In this document: positions 8,285 through 15,233 of the stretch, piece by piece
Numbering within the stretch: position 1 is the stretch's first letter
Layout of the letters: every line of letters begins with the position of its first letter
DNA from: Fimihabitans intestinipullorum
Lineage (GTDB): Bacteria > Bacillota_I > Bacilli_A > RF39 > UBA660
Length of the DNA stretch: 35,843 nucleotides
Assembly (NCBI GenBank): GCA_018714965.1
Contig: DVML01000033.1
Span: 1-35,843 of the forward strand
Direction of reading: 5' to 3'
Made by a program: the position numbers and the translations under genes
Notes under the pieces: generated by a model
The model's input: the letters and a program-made list of their open reading frames with translations, nothing else
Databases searched by the model: none
Told to the model about the DNA's origin: nothing

Positions 8285-8923
8285 CTAATTAAAATAAATG
8301 TAATGAAAGCCAAGTTTTTTATAAATATCCGAAGCTCTCGGCAAAGAAAGAAGTCTTGCAAATAATAGATTATAAAGCTCATCGAATAAGAAAATAGAGC
8401 ACAAAACACAACTAAAAATAATGAATTTCTTCTTATCTACTCTTTTTGCAATCCAAAAACAAATTGGAACAATCAAATAGATCAATAATAAACTAAAGAT
8501 TCCAAAAGAAAGAACACTACGTAAACATACGAATCCATTGATATTACCAAAATTTAAAATTTCAGAGCTATAATCCCAACATCTTAGTCCTTTTCCAAAT
8601 TCGTATAATAACCATCCACCAATATACTCTATAATTCCTGTTACAATCATACTAACAAGAAAGACATATAGCGGATGTTTTCTTTTTTTATAAGTGAGAA
8701 AATAGACAACTATGGCTCCAATCGCATAGATGTTAATCCATGGTAAGAAATTACCACCTCGCCAATAAAATTCTGTCATTCCACTATTAAAATAATAAAA
8801 GACAAACTCGTATAAAAAGCCGAACATTCCCGTTATTACGACAATCAAGGCAAGAATTCCAAGCATTGTCACTTTATCGAATGAATGATCTTCATCAATG
8901 TACTTTTTATATTTTTCCAACAT
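8285..8923 (-). CDS. CmpB-type putative ABC transporter permease-like membrane protein
   Basis: 212 residues with about six membrane helices. GGNFLPWINIYAIGA, the GIIEYIGGWLLYEFG segment and the WDYSSEILNFGNINGFVCL stretch followed by SVLSFG are hallmarks of the ABC_trans_CmpB family, small integral membrane proteins annotated as putative permeases whose transported substrate is unknown. The ATG at 8923 is preferred because AGTAGG stands just before it, whereas the in-frame ATG at 8938 has no ribosome-binding site. It follows the coiled-coil gene directly and precedes the glycosylase gene by 20 bases. No ABC ATPase gene is nearby, so transport is doubtful. Confidence 0.75.
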   Translation of the reverse strand: MLEKYKKYIDEDHSFDKVTMLGILALIVVITGMFGFLYEFVFYYFNSGMTEFYWRGGNFLPWINIYAIGAIVVYFLTYKKRKHPLYVFLVSMIVTGIIEYIGGWLLYEFGKGLRCWDYSSEILNFGNINGFVCLRSVLSFGIFSLLLIYLIVPICFWIAKRVDKKKFIIFSCVLCSIFLFDELYNLLFARLLSLPRASDIYKKLGFHYIYFN

Positions 8924-8939
8924 ACAACCTACTTCCATT

Positions 8940-10658
8940 CTATACTTTTGTTTCTCTCTCTAATTTCTTTACTTTATGTGTCTCTCGATTTAACTTCTTC
9001 TGTTCTTTTTCCAACTTTAGTTTTTGTTGATCCAATTGCTGTTCCATCTCTAATACTTGACTCATCATATCTTTATACTCTATCGTATTCCTTAAAGCTT
9101 GAAATTCCTCTACTAATTCGTGCTTTATTTGCGATAATTGACTCTTAGAATCTTCTAATAGCTCGCTTGCATAATAGATACAATCGTTTTGTTCTTTAAT
9201 CATATATTTGATTTTCGACATGTCGTAATAATCAATATGACGTTCTGGCTTGATCGCCTTTTTAAGTCCGCGAATTCCATTATTGATAAAGAAAGCTCCT
9301 GTCAAAAGACCGACAGCTTTATTTTTAAAAAATGAAAAAGAAAAGACTCCTGCAATCATCTGTGCGATATTAGAAACAGCTCTTCCGATAAATCCAAGAT
9401 GAAATATTTTTCGTTTCTTCGGAACTGTAATCGCACTTAATTCTTTTCGCAATTTTGCAATCTGTTTCTTTTGTTGCTTAATCTGATCAGTTACCATCTG
9501 ATCTGCTTCGTCTAATTCTGATAGAAATTTTTCTTTTCCTATCATCAACTTATCTCGTTTTTCTTCTTTCTTTTTTTCTTCTTTTTTCTTTTTGTGACTT
9601 TCCTCTGTTTCTTTATATTGGAAATGTAGCGTATCATCGATTTCCTCTAACATTCCGTCGAAGACTAAACCGCTCGTTAATAGTTGAAATTGATCCAACT
9701 CATAGGCCTTAGAACTACTATCGAAATGATAAAATCCATACTGTCGATCCATTTCATTATATAACAATTTCATTTGAAAAACTTCATCACGTACATTTCT
9801 TAACTTTCTCTTTGTCTCTTGAAATACAAATGGATCTTTTTCTTTTTTTAATTGATTTTCTAATTTTTCAATCACACCAGCTTTTTTCTTAATATCTTTT
9901 GTTGCTTGTTTGAGATAATCGATTACTTCTACAGGTTCTACCACTCCTGCAACTTGGTTTCTATGACGTTCTATTTTAACATTTTCTTTTTGCTTTACTT
10001 CTTCGGTAAATGCTGTCTCTTGTGCAAGAACTACAGTTTCAGCCGCAAGCAAAGCTTTCTCTGCTTTTTTAATAGATTCTTCTAATCGAATCGGTTCTCC
10101 TACTTGCAGTGAACCTGTTCTCATTGTTGGTAACAAATCGGCTACATCTTCTGTATCGATTTTCTGATTTCCATATTTCTTCTTAGTGTTTTGATATTCT
10201 AATGAAATCCCTGCTAACGTCTTTTTCTTTTTTGCTATATTATTCTTCAATTCCAAAAGACGTTCCTTGGTATACTTTTCTTCCGAATGCGCAATGGAGT
10301 TCATTTTTCTCTCAATATAGAGAACTTCCTTCTGAAATGCCTCTAGTTTAATTCCATCCGCTTCTGTTACTACCATATTTTTACCAGGTTTTACTTCCAA
10401 TACAATTTGCTTTTCCCTCGTTACTTGACGTGGAGTGAAAATTCCTAGAAACAGTCCAAACAACATATGAAAGAACGACATAGTTCTCTCTTTCCAAGTC
10501 AATCGATATTGCAATTCTAATTTTTTTTGTTTCTGCCTTTCTTCTCTTTTTTGACGCATCATCGCATCTTGTAATAACAGTTTTTCCTGTCTTCTTTGAT
10601 TATAGATGATCTTCCATGTTTTAATGCGATCTTTATGTCCACCCTTTTGTCCCGTCAT
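8940..10658 (-). CDS. Large coiled-coil protein of unknown function
   Basis: 572 residues, very rich in Lys, Glu and Gln. The N-terminal 60 residues are basic and helical, followed by a short hydrophobic stretch (SFFHMLFGLFLGIF, about 60-73). Long predicted coiled coils span about 105-160, 195-305, 370-420 and 495-572. A second hydrophobic and glycine-containing segment (about 432-465, with IAQMIAGVFSFSFF and AVGLLTGAFFINNG) could associate with membrane. No enzyme motif was seen and I recognise no family. The ATG at 10658 is chosen over an in-frame GTG at 10667 because GGTG is correctly spaced six bases upstream. It is the first gene of the eight-gene operon and may be a membrane-linked scaffold; that is inference. 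Confidence 0.75.
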   Translation of the reverse strand: MTGQKGGHKDRIKTWKIIYNQRRQEKLLLQDAMMRQKREERQKQKKLELQYRLTWKERTMSFFHMLFGLFLGIFTPRQVTREKQIVLEVKPGKNMVVTEADGIKLEAFQKEVLYIERKMNSIAHSEEKYTKERLLELKNNIAKKKKTLAGISLEYQNTKKKYGNQKIDTEDVADLLPTMRTGSLQVGEPIRLEESIKKAEKALLAAETVVLAQETAFTEEVKQKENVKIERHRNQVAGVVEPVEVIDYLKQATKDIKKKAGVIEKLENQLKKEKDPFVFQETKRKLRNVRDEVFQMKLLYNEMDRQYGFYHFDSSSKAYELDQFQLLTSGLVFDGMLEEIDDTLHFQYKETEESHKKKKEEKKKEEKRDKLMIGKEKFLSELDEADQMVTDQIKQQKKQIAKLRKELSAITVPKKRKIFHLGFIGRAVSNIAQMIAGVFSFSFFKNKAVGLLTGAFFINNGIRGLKKAIKPERHIDYYDMSKIKYMIKEQNDCIYYASELLEDSKSQLSQIKHELVEEFQALRNTIEYKDMMSQVLEMEQQLDQQKLKLEKEQKKLNRETHKVKKLERETKV

Positions 10659-10675
10659 ACATATCACCTTGCCTT

Positions 10676-10681
10676 ATTATA
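10676..10681 (-). promoter_or_regulatory. -10 box for the operon starting at 10658
   Basis: TATAAT on the minus strand, 17 bases before the ATG. A TTTTTG at 10700-10705, 18 bases upstream, could be the -35, which places the promoter on top of the lepB terminator. The very short leader makes the exact start uncertain. Confidence 0.5.
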
Positions 10682-10685
10682 ACAT

Positions 10686-10712
10686 AAAAAGGCTTTCTAC
10701 AAAAAGCCTTTA
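10686..10712 (-). terminator. Intrinsic terminator after lepB
   Basis: Perfect nine-base stem AAAGGCTTT / AAAGCCTTT (10703-10711 and 10688-10696) with loop TTGTAG and a following T-run. It overlaps the lepB stop codon. Confidence 0.85.
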
Positions 10713-11192
10713 TTTTACTGTTCCAAACTTATCAAATGGAAAAATAGAAAAATTCGTTGTTCCTTGAATTTGCTCTTTTGAAATTGCGCCAATCATACGA
10801 CTATCTGTCGAATTTATACGGTTATCCCCCAGCACAAAATAATATCCTTCTGGAATTTGTTCTTCTAATTCAAAATCATCTGTAACCTCATGTTCAAAAG
10901 GTTCTTTTACACGTTTTCCATCAACGTATAATTTATTATCCTTATAAGCAATCTTTTCTCCAGGTAAACCAATCACGCGTTTTACTAACTTCTCACCGTT
11001 ATAATCGAGTACGACAATATCAAACCTCTCCAAAGATCGATCATATTTTTTTAATATTAAAATTTCACCATCTTCCAAAGTTGGATTCATCGATGCTCCA
11101 TCCACTCGTACAGGTGTTGCAATAAATGCACGAATTGCAACTACAACAACGACAATCATAATATATGGTAATAATTCTTTGAACAACTTCAT
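10710..11192 (-). CDS. lepB: Type I signal peptidase
   Basis: 160 residues from the ATG at 11192. It removes signal peptides from secreted proteins at the outer face of the membrane through a Ser/Lys dyad. One N-terminal membrane helix (about 7-25) precedes the catalytic motif VDGASMNPTL (Ser34), LVKRVIGLPGE with the general-base Lys71, and GDNRINSTDSR, all in family order. The length fits Gram-positive single-helix enzymes. An in-frame ATG two codons upstream is less likely because AAAGGA would sit only about two bases before it, but eight to nine bases before the chosen start. It follows the P-loop gene by 14 bases. Confidence 0.95.
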   Translation of the reverse strand: MKLFKELLPYIMIVVVVVAIRAFIATPVRVDGASMNPTLEDGEILILKKYDRSLERFDIVVLDYNGEKLVKRVIGLPGEKIAYKDNKLYVDGKRVKEPFEHEVTDDFELEEQIPEGYYFVLGDNRINSTDSRMIGAISKEQIQGTTNFSIFPFDKFGTVK

Positions 11193-11206
11193 TTCCATAT
11201 TCCTTT

Positions 11207-11743
11207 CTATTCCTTACTAATTTTCTTAAGATAGTCTTCTAAAAATTCTCCCTTTTTTAAAATTATTTTGGGTTCATTCATCTTTACCAATGCATCTAAC
11301 TTCTCATCCCAGTTTTCCGAGGCTTTCTTACAGAAGTCATCATTTTGCCCCCTCTTTTTAAAATTATCTATAAATTCATATTTACGATCTTTCGTCGGAA
11401 TTGCAATCAAAAAAGGTATTTTGAATCTCCGAAACGCATCCATCAATTCAAAATCGGTAAATACTAAAACAAGATCATGTGACTTCCGAAGCTCGTTAAT
11501 CTTTCGAACGTAATTTCCCGGCCATTCAGGATTTCTTTTTACTCCTGTTTTAATATTCTTACGCGCTTCTCTATCGATAGAAGCAGCATCAATCCCTTCG
11601 TATATATTTCGATATAGAGACTGACCAATCTCTGCAATATTAGTATATTTTTTGCCTAACGTCGTCTTGCCAATCCCAGAATATCCGCAAATTACTACTC
11701 CTAGAGAAGAATCTTTACGTAGCTTACTAAGATCTATCTTCAT
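11207..11743 (-). CDS. P-loop NTPase, nucleotide-kinase-like
   Basis: 178 residues with a Walker A motif GYSGIGKTT (20-28) at the end of the first strand. Downstream are NPEWPGNYVRKI, the strand LVLVFTDFELMDAF, FLIAIPTKDRKYEFIDNF and a KKRGQNDDF...ENWDEKLDAL region. This resembles a group of small adenylate-kinase-like ATPases common in phages and gut Bacillota, for which no defined substrate is known to me. No lid domain or classical NMP-binding signature is clear. AAGGAGG precedes the ATG by five bases. It sits between the rplS terminator and lepB; the function is unlikely to be related to either. Confidence 0.7.
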   Translation of the reverse strand: MKIDLSKLRKDSSLGVVICGYSGIGKTTLGKKYTNIAEIGQSLYRNIYEGIDAASIDREARKNIKTGVKRNPEWPGNYVRKINELRKSHDLVLVFTDFELMDAFRRFKIPFLIAIPTKDRKYEFIDNFKKRGQNDDFCKKASENWDEKLDALVKMNEPKIILKKGEFLEDYLKKISKE

Positions 11744-11756
11744 TTGTCCTCCTTAA

Positions 11757-11784
11757 CAAAAATAAGGCTTACTGCCTTATTTTG
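11757..11784 (-). terminator. Intrinsic terminator after rplS
   Basis: AAAATAAGGC (minus strand, 11783-11774) pairs perfectly with GCCTTATTTT (11768-11759), loop AGTAA, followed by TG. It overlaps the rplS stop codon and lies just before the next gene's GGAGG, so some read-through into the P-loop gene is expected. Confidence 0.8.
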
Positions 11785-12142
11785 TTTCTTTCTGTTTTGT
11801 GTTATCGTTTCTCTCTTTAATTCTTGGTTGTTTTTTCAAAGTTCTTAAGTAACGTAATTTGGCACGTCTTACTTTACCTTTTCTAACAACTTTAATACTA
11901 TCGATAATAGGTGAATTTACTGGGAATGTTCTTTCCACACCAACACCGCTTGATAGTTTTCTAACGATTACAGTTCTTCCGATTCCTCTTCCTTGGATTG
12001 CAACTACAATACCTTCGAAAGCTTGAACTCTCTCTTTAGAACCTTCCTTAATTTTAACTCCAACATTGATTGTATCACCAACACGGAATTCAGGAATATC
12101 TGTTCTAATTTGTTTTGCTGTAATTTTTTCAATTAGATTCAC
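11777..12142 (-). CDS. rplS: 50S ribosomal protein L19
   Basis: 121 residues, matching L19 throughout: IPEFRVGDTINVGVKIKEG, RVQAFEGIVVAIQGRG, TVIVRKLSSGVGVERTFP and LRYLRTLKKQPRIKER. L19 sits at the interface of the ribosomal subunits. The start codon is GTG, with AAGGAG about nine bases upstream, and no ATG alternative is near. It has its own promoter just after the gene of the 149-residue unknown protein and its own terminator. The association with rimM and trmD is the classical rpsP-rimM-trmD-rplS neighbourhood, here without rpsP. Confidence 0.97.
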   Translation of the reverse strand: MNLIEKITAKQIRTDIPEFRVGDTINVGVKIKEGSKERVQAFEGIVVAIQGRGIGRTVIVRKLSSGVGVERTFPVNSPIIDSIKVVRKGKVRRAKLRYLRTLKKQPRIKERNDNTKQKETK

Positions 12143-12214
12143 AATGTCACTCTCCTTTTTCTAAACTATGATCATGATATATGAAAGAATCAGCGGATCA
12201 CGTCAACAGATAAA

Positions 12215-12243
12215 ATTATAACATACTTTCCATTATGTTGCAA
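12215..12243 (-). promoter_or_regulatory. Sigma-A type promoter of rplS
   Basis: On the minus strand TTGCAA (12243-12238), 17-base spacer, TATAAT (12220-12215). This leaves a leader of about 65 bases before the GTG at 12142, room for L19-type autoregulation, though no convincing structure was found. Confidence 0.8.
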
Positions 12244-12246
12244 GCA

Positions 12247-12696
12247 CTATCTCGATCTTCTACTCGTTTTTTCTTCTACTGGTTCATAGACCATTTTTTT
12301 AATTGCCAGTTCTCGCTCTAAAAGAGATATTTTCTTCATCAATAGTTCCATGTATTCTTCTTCTAAGTACATACGATATTTATTCATAATCATACGCTTG
12401 TAACGTTCGAGATCGTTCATAACCATATCTATCATAGAACCATCTTCGTCGTTTCCATCCTCTTCCATAATATGGATAATATACTCTAAATATGCGTCTA
12501 GTTTTCGCTTAACTTTACGTTTTAATACTTTCTCAATAAACGATGGCTTCATTAAAATCATTTTATTAACGACAACCCCATCATAAGGCACTTGATTTCT
12601 AGGTTGAATTTTAAATCCCTTCAATTTCTCATAATCGATATAAACAACTGAACCATTATAATCTCCACTCGTCAATAAATAATTTCTATGTTTCAT
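12247..12696 (-). CDS. Hypothetical protein downstream of trmD
   Basis: 149 residues, not recognised. The N-terminal 60 residues (YLLTSGDYNGSVVYIDYEKL, then VPYDGVVVNKMILMKP) suggest a small beta domain. The remainder is strongly helical and charged, with an acidic EEDGNDEDGS linker, KRMIMNKYRMYLEEEYMELL, and a basic SRRSR end. There is no signal peptide, membrane helix or Cys pattern. The ATG lies four bases after the trmD stop, with GATGGT just before it, so translational coupling to trmD is likely. The rplS promoter starts only a few bases after its stop codon. Confidence 0.7.
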   Translation of the reverse strand: MKHRNYLLTSGDYNGSVVYIDYEKLKGFKIQPRNQVPYDGVVVNKMILMKPSFIEKVLKRKVKRKLDAYLEYIIHIMEEDGNDEDGSMIDMVMNDLERYKRMIMNKYRMYLEEEYMELLMKKISLLERELAIKKMVYEPVEEKTSRRSR

Positions 12697-12700
12697 ACCA

Positions 12701-13372
12701 TCATCTCTTTTCTAATAAATCTGGTCTTCTTTTTCGCGTGCGCTCAAGTTGTTGTTCCCTGCGCCACTCTCTTATTTTTTCATGATGTCCCGATAACAAA
12801 ACATCCGGTACTTTCATTCCTCGAAACTCTTGTGGTTTCGTATATGTCGGATAATCTAACAGCGGTTCTTGAAATGAATCAAATTCGTGAGATTCTTTCG
12901 TGATCACCCCATCCAGTAAACGGATAACACTGTCACTGATCACTTGTGCAGGAAGTTCTCCTCCTGTTAACACATAATCCCCTATCGATAATTCTAAATC
13001 AGCAAGTGTTCGAATTCTTTCGTCAAATCCTTCGTAATGACCACAGATAAAAATCAAATGATTTTCTAAAGCTAATGCTTGTGCATCACTTTGTTGATAT
13101 ACTTTTCCCTGTGGAGTTAACAAAATCACCTTACTTTTTTCTGTCTTTACCGCTTCGACAGCATCAAAGATCGGTTGTGGCATAAGTACCATCCCACTAC
13201 CTCCACCAAAAGCATAGTCATCTACCTTCTTATGTGGATCCTTAGAATAATCTCTTATATTGTGAACTTGAATTTCCACCTTTCCTTTATCGATAGCACG
13301 TTTTATGATAGATTCACTCATAAATCCATCAAACATGTGAGGAAATAAAGTCAAAATATCAATCTTCAACAT
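12701..13372 (-). CDS. trmD: tRNA (guanine-37-N1)-methyltransferase
   Basis: 223 residues. TrmD methylates G37 next to the anticodon, using S-adenosylmethionine, and prevents +1 frameshifting. The sequence has LKIDILTLFPHMF at the start, DDYAFGGGSGMVLMPQP, ILLTPQGKVYQQ, FICGHYEGFDER and LSIGDYVLTGGELPAQV, the knotted SPOUT-fold signature. The true start is the ATG at 13372: GGAGGG lies eight bases upstream and the protein then begins at the conserved MLKID. A longer reading frame to 13399 has no support. It overlaps the end of rimM by 14 bases, indicating coupling. Confidence 0.97.
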   Translation of the reverse strand: MLKIDILTLFPHMFDGFMSESIIKRAIDKGKVEIQVHNIRDYSKDPHKKVDDYAFGGGSGMVLMPQPIFDAVEAVKTEKSKVILLTPQGKVYQQSDAQALALENHLIFICGHYEGFDERIRTLADLELSIGDYVLTGGELPAQVISDSVIRLLDGVITKESHEFDSFQEPLLDYPTYTKPQEFRGMKVPDVLLSGHHEKIREWRREQQLERTRKRRPDLLEKR

Positions 13373-13856
13373 GTAATAATCCCTCCACCTGTCGAACATA
13401 CATTTTGTTCGAAGAAAGATCTACCCTTTCAACGAAGAAATCAACATAAGGGATTTTCACTTTTTTTTCACCAGTATCGACGATGATAATATCGTGTGCT
13501 TTACTTTGTTGCATCTCAACAACCGTTCCGATTTTCTTCTCTTCCTCATAGACATCAAGTCCTACAAGATCTTCGAAAAAATATTGATCACTCTTTGTTT
13601 CTTCTTTGCTCGCCCATACAAAACTACCTTTATATGGCTCGATTTGTTCAATTTGATCAATTCCTTCCAAGGTTACCATATCATACATTTTATGAACTCG
13701 ATATGTCACAATTTTAAATGGTACTTTTTTTTCTCCTATATATAAGTGATGCCCTTCCTTAAAAATATCTTTTTTATAAGGAATCGTCGATACAATGCGT
13801 ATCTCACCATTCAGTCCATGTGTATTTACAAATTGACCTACGTATATATATTCCAT
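13359..13856 (-). CDS. rimM: Ribosome maturation factor RimM
   Basis: 165 residues. RimM binds the 30S head and S19 and assists late 30S assembly. The N-terminal RimM domain shows YVGQFVNTHGLNGEIRI; the C-terminal PRC-barrel part shows FFEDLVGLDVYEEEKKIG, HDIIIVDTGEKKVKIPYV and VDFFVERVDLSSNKMYV. Length is normal. GGTGG lies five bases before the ATG. Its stop lies inside trmD, and it follows the TrmH-family gene by eight bases. Confidence 0.95.
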   Translation of the reverse strand: MEYIYVGQFVNTHGLNGEIRIVSTIPYKKDIFKEGHHLYIGEKKVPFKIVTYRVHKMYDMVTLEGIDQIEQIEPYKGSFVWASKEETKSDQYFFEDLVGLDVYEEEKKIGTVVEMQQSKAHDIIIVDTGEKKVKIPYVDFFVERVDLSSNKMYVRQVEGLLHVED

Positions 13857-13864
13857 TCAACCAC

Positions 13865-14590
13865 CTACTTATCTAATTCATATAAAATAATACTTGTCGC
13901 TATCGCAACGTTTAAAGACTCACAAACAGGATTCATATCGATGTAAAGTAACTCGTCACATAATGCTTGTAACTCCTGTTTTACACCGTTTCCTTCGTTG
14001 CCCATTATTATACATACTTTTTCGCATTTTTCAATACATTTCAAACTTTTCCCATGTTCTACATTCGTCGCATATAAATGATATCCATTCAAATGATATT
14101 CCTTCATCTTGGTTTGTAAGTTCCCTTTTTCTATCGGAATATGAAATAACATCCCCTGTGTTGCTCGAATCGTTTTACTGTTATATAAATCTACACAATC
14201 TTCCCCAAGTAAAATACCATCGACATGAAATGCGACCGCACTACGAATCATCGTTCCGAGATTTCCTGGATCCTGTACTCCATCGATCGCTAAAATACGA
14301 TTCCCAGATAATGTCTCAGCTTTCTTTTTACAAAGTGCAATGACATTAGGAATTGTCTCCAATTCACTTAATTCCTTCATAATAGCAGAAGTAACAATAT
14401 GAACAGGAGCTAGTTGCTCTTTTTGAAATCCATCTAAATAGAAAATCTCACAAACTAAATTCTCTTTCATCGCCTCTTCTAGGAGATGTTCTCCTTCAAC
14501 TAAAAACAAGCCTGTCTGATCGCGATATTTTTTCTTTTGCAATTTTTTTAACTCTTTTATTTTTTTATTTTCCAAAGATGTATACAACAT
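13865..14590 (-). CDS. TrmH/SpoU-family RNA 2'-O-methyltransferase
   Basis: 241 residues. An N-terminal RNA-binding region (KIKELKKLQKKKYRDQTGLFLVEG) is followed by a SPOUT domain with the three family motifs DGVQDPGNLGTMIRSA, CIIMGNEGNGV and SLNVAIATSIILYEL. Such enzymes methylate ribose in rRNA or tRNA. The layout resembles the YsgA/RlmB type, but the target nucleotide cannot be told. The ATG at 14590 is used, not the GTG at 14599, because TAGGTG lies seven bases before the ATG. It heads the rimM-trmD transcription unit. Confidence 0.9.
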   Translation of the reverse strand: MLYTSLENKKIKELKKLQKKKYRDQTGLFLVEGEHLLEEAMKENLVCEIFYLDGFQKEQLAPVHIVTSAIMKELSELETIPNVIALCKKKAETLSGNRILAIDGVQDPGNLGTMIRSAVAFHVDGILLGEDCVDLYNSKTIRATQGMLFHIPIEKGNLQTKMKEYHLNGYHLYATNVEHGKSLKCIEKCEKVCIIMGNEGNGVKQELQALCDELLYIDMNPVCESLNVAIATSIILYELDK

Positions 14591-14607
14591 AGGAATCACC
14601 TACTTTT

Positions 14608-14636
14608 ATTGTATCAAAAATACGAGATGAAGTCTA
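14608..14636 (-). promoter_or_regulatory. Candidate promoter for the TrmH-rimM-trmD unit
   Basis: Minus-strand TAGACT (14636-14631), 17-base spacer, TACAAT (14613-14608), 17 bases before the ATG at 14590. The spacing is right and both hexamers are near consensus. Confidence 0.5.
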
Positions 14637-14881
14637 GGAACAATATTTATCAACCGTCCTCTCACAACAGATGGCATCAAAAGAAAAATAAAAATAATCA
14701 TAAATATAATATAACGAACTTCAAAAAACAAAAGATAATTTTGCGTTAGCTTAAAATTTATATCATTTCGATGTTTTTCTTATTTTCAATTGGCATTTCT
14801 CTTTGTTTGCAAATCATTTTCAAATTTTTTTCGTGATGTTTGCCCTTATTTTATGAAGTCTCCTGGTTTTATCCGGTATCG
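14637..14881. other. AT-rich intergenic region without recognisable gene
   Basis: Divergent spacer between the TrmH-family gene and the XRE regulator. It is very AT-rich with many A and T runs. I found no convincing reading frame, RNA structure or repeat in it apart from the flanking promoter elements. Confidence 0.6.
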
Positions 14882-14914
14882 GTTTATGTTATATTCCAAA
14901 AAAATATCATAAAC
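14882..14914 (+). promoter_or_regulatory. Inverted repeat over the extended -10 region of the XRE regulator gene
   Basis: GTTTATG (14882-14888) is mirrored by CATAAAC (14908-14914), with partial symmetry continuing inward. A TG-extended -10, TGT-TATATT, lies in the left half (14887-14895). The position suits an operator for autoregulation by the HTH protein encoded 20 bases downstream; that is inference. Confidence 0.45.
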
Positions 14915-14933
14915 TTATTTTGGAGCTGGTAAT

Positions 14934-15212
14934 ATGGATTTGAAACGAACACTCGGAAGAAATATTCGTTACTACCGCTTTCAGCACTCATATACTCAAG
15001 AACGACTAGCTGAGATGCTAGACATATCCACTACTTATATGAGCGATATTGAATGCGGAAAAAGTAACGTGTCACTAGATTTGATTGAAAAGATTGCTTA
15101 TTTGTTTGAAATACCTTTTACTTCCTTGTTCGAGGAAAACCATATTACTTTGCCCAACAAATTAAATACTTACAAGTTCGAAAATACTGAAAAAAAGATA
15201 TCAAGCCACTGA
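14934..15212 (+). CDS. XRE-family HTH transcriptional regulator
   Basis: 92 residues with a helix-turn-helix of the Cro/CI (HTH_3) type over residues 6-63: NIRYYRFQHSYTQERLAEML, STTYMSDIECGKSNVSLDLI and KIAYLFEIPFTSLF. The short C-terminal tail (about 64-92) has no sensing or dimerisation domain I can name. GGAG lies eight bases before the ATG. The gene stands alone on the plus strand between two minus-strand blocks, so its targets are unclear; an inverted repeat at its own promoter suggests self-control. Confidence 0.9.
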   Translation: MDLKRTLGRNIRYYRFQHSYTQERLAEMLDISTTYMSDIECGKSNVSLDLIEKIAYLFEIPFTSLFEENHITLPNKLNTYKFENTEKKISSH

Positions 15213-15224
15213 TATCTTTTTTTG
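15191..15224. terminator. Bidirectional terminator between XRE gene and glyS
   Basis: Perfect 12-base stem AAAAAGATATCA (15192-15203) / TGATATCTTTTT (15210-15221), loop AGCCAC, with T-runs on both sides. It contains the XRE gene's stop codon and lies 10 bases from the glyS stop. Confidence 0.9.
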
Positions 15225-15233
15225 TTCTATCTT

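Noticed and set aside
2413..10658. Phage or mobile-element origin of the eight-gene operon
   Set aside because: No integrase, transposase, flanking repeats or tRNA attachment site was seen, and base composition by eye is like the surroundings.
12143..12208. L19 leader RNA structure upstream of rplS
   Set aside because: Leader length would fit, but only a short GATC-type pairing was found; not enough to call an autoregulatory structure.
13894..14343. 149-codon plus-strand frame opposite the TrmH-family gene
   Set aside because: Antisense shadow of a clear SPOUT methyltransferase; no ribosome-binding site and no protein-like domain.
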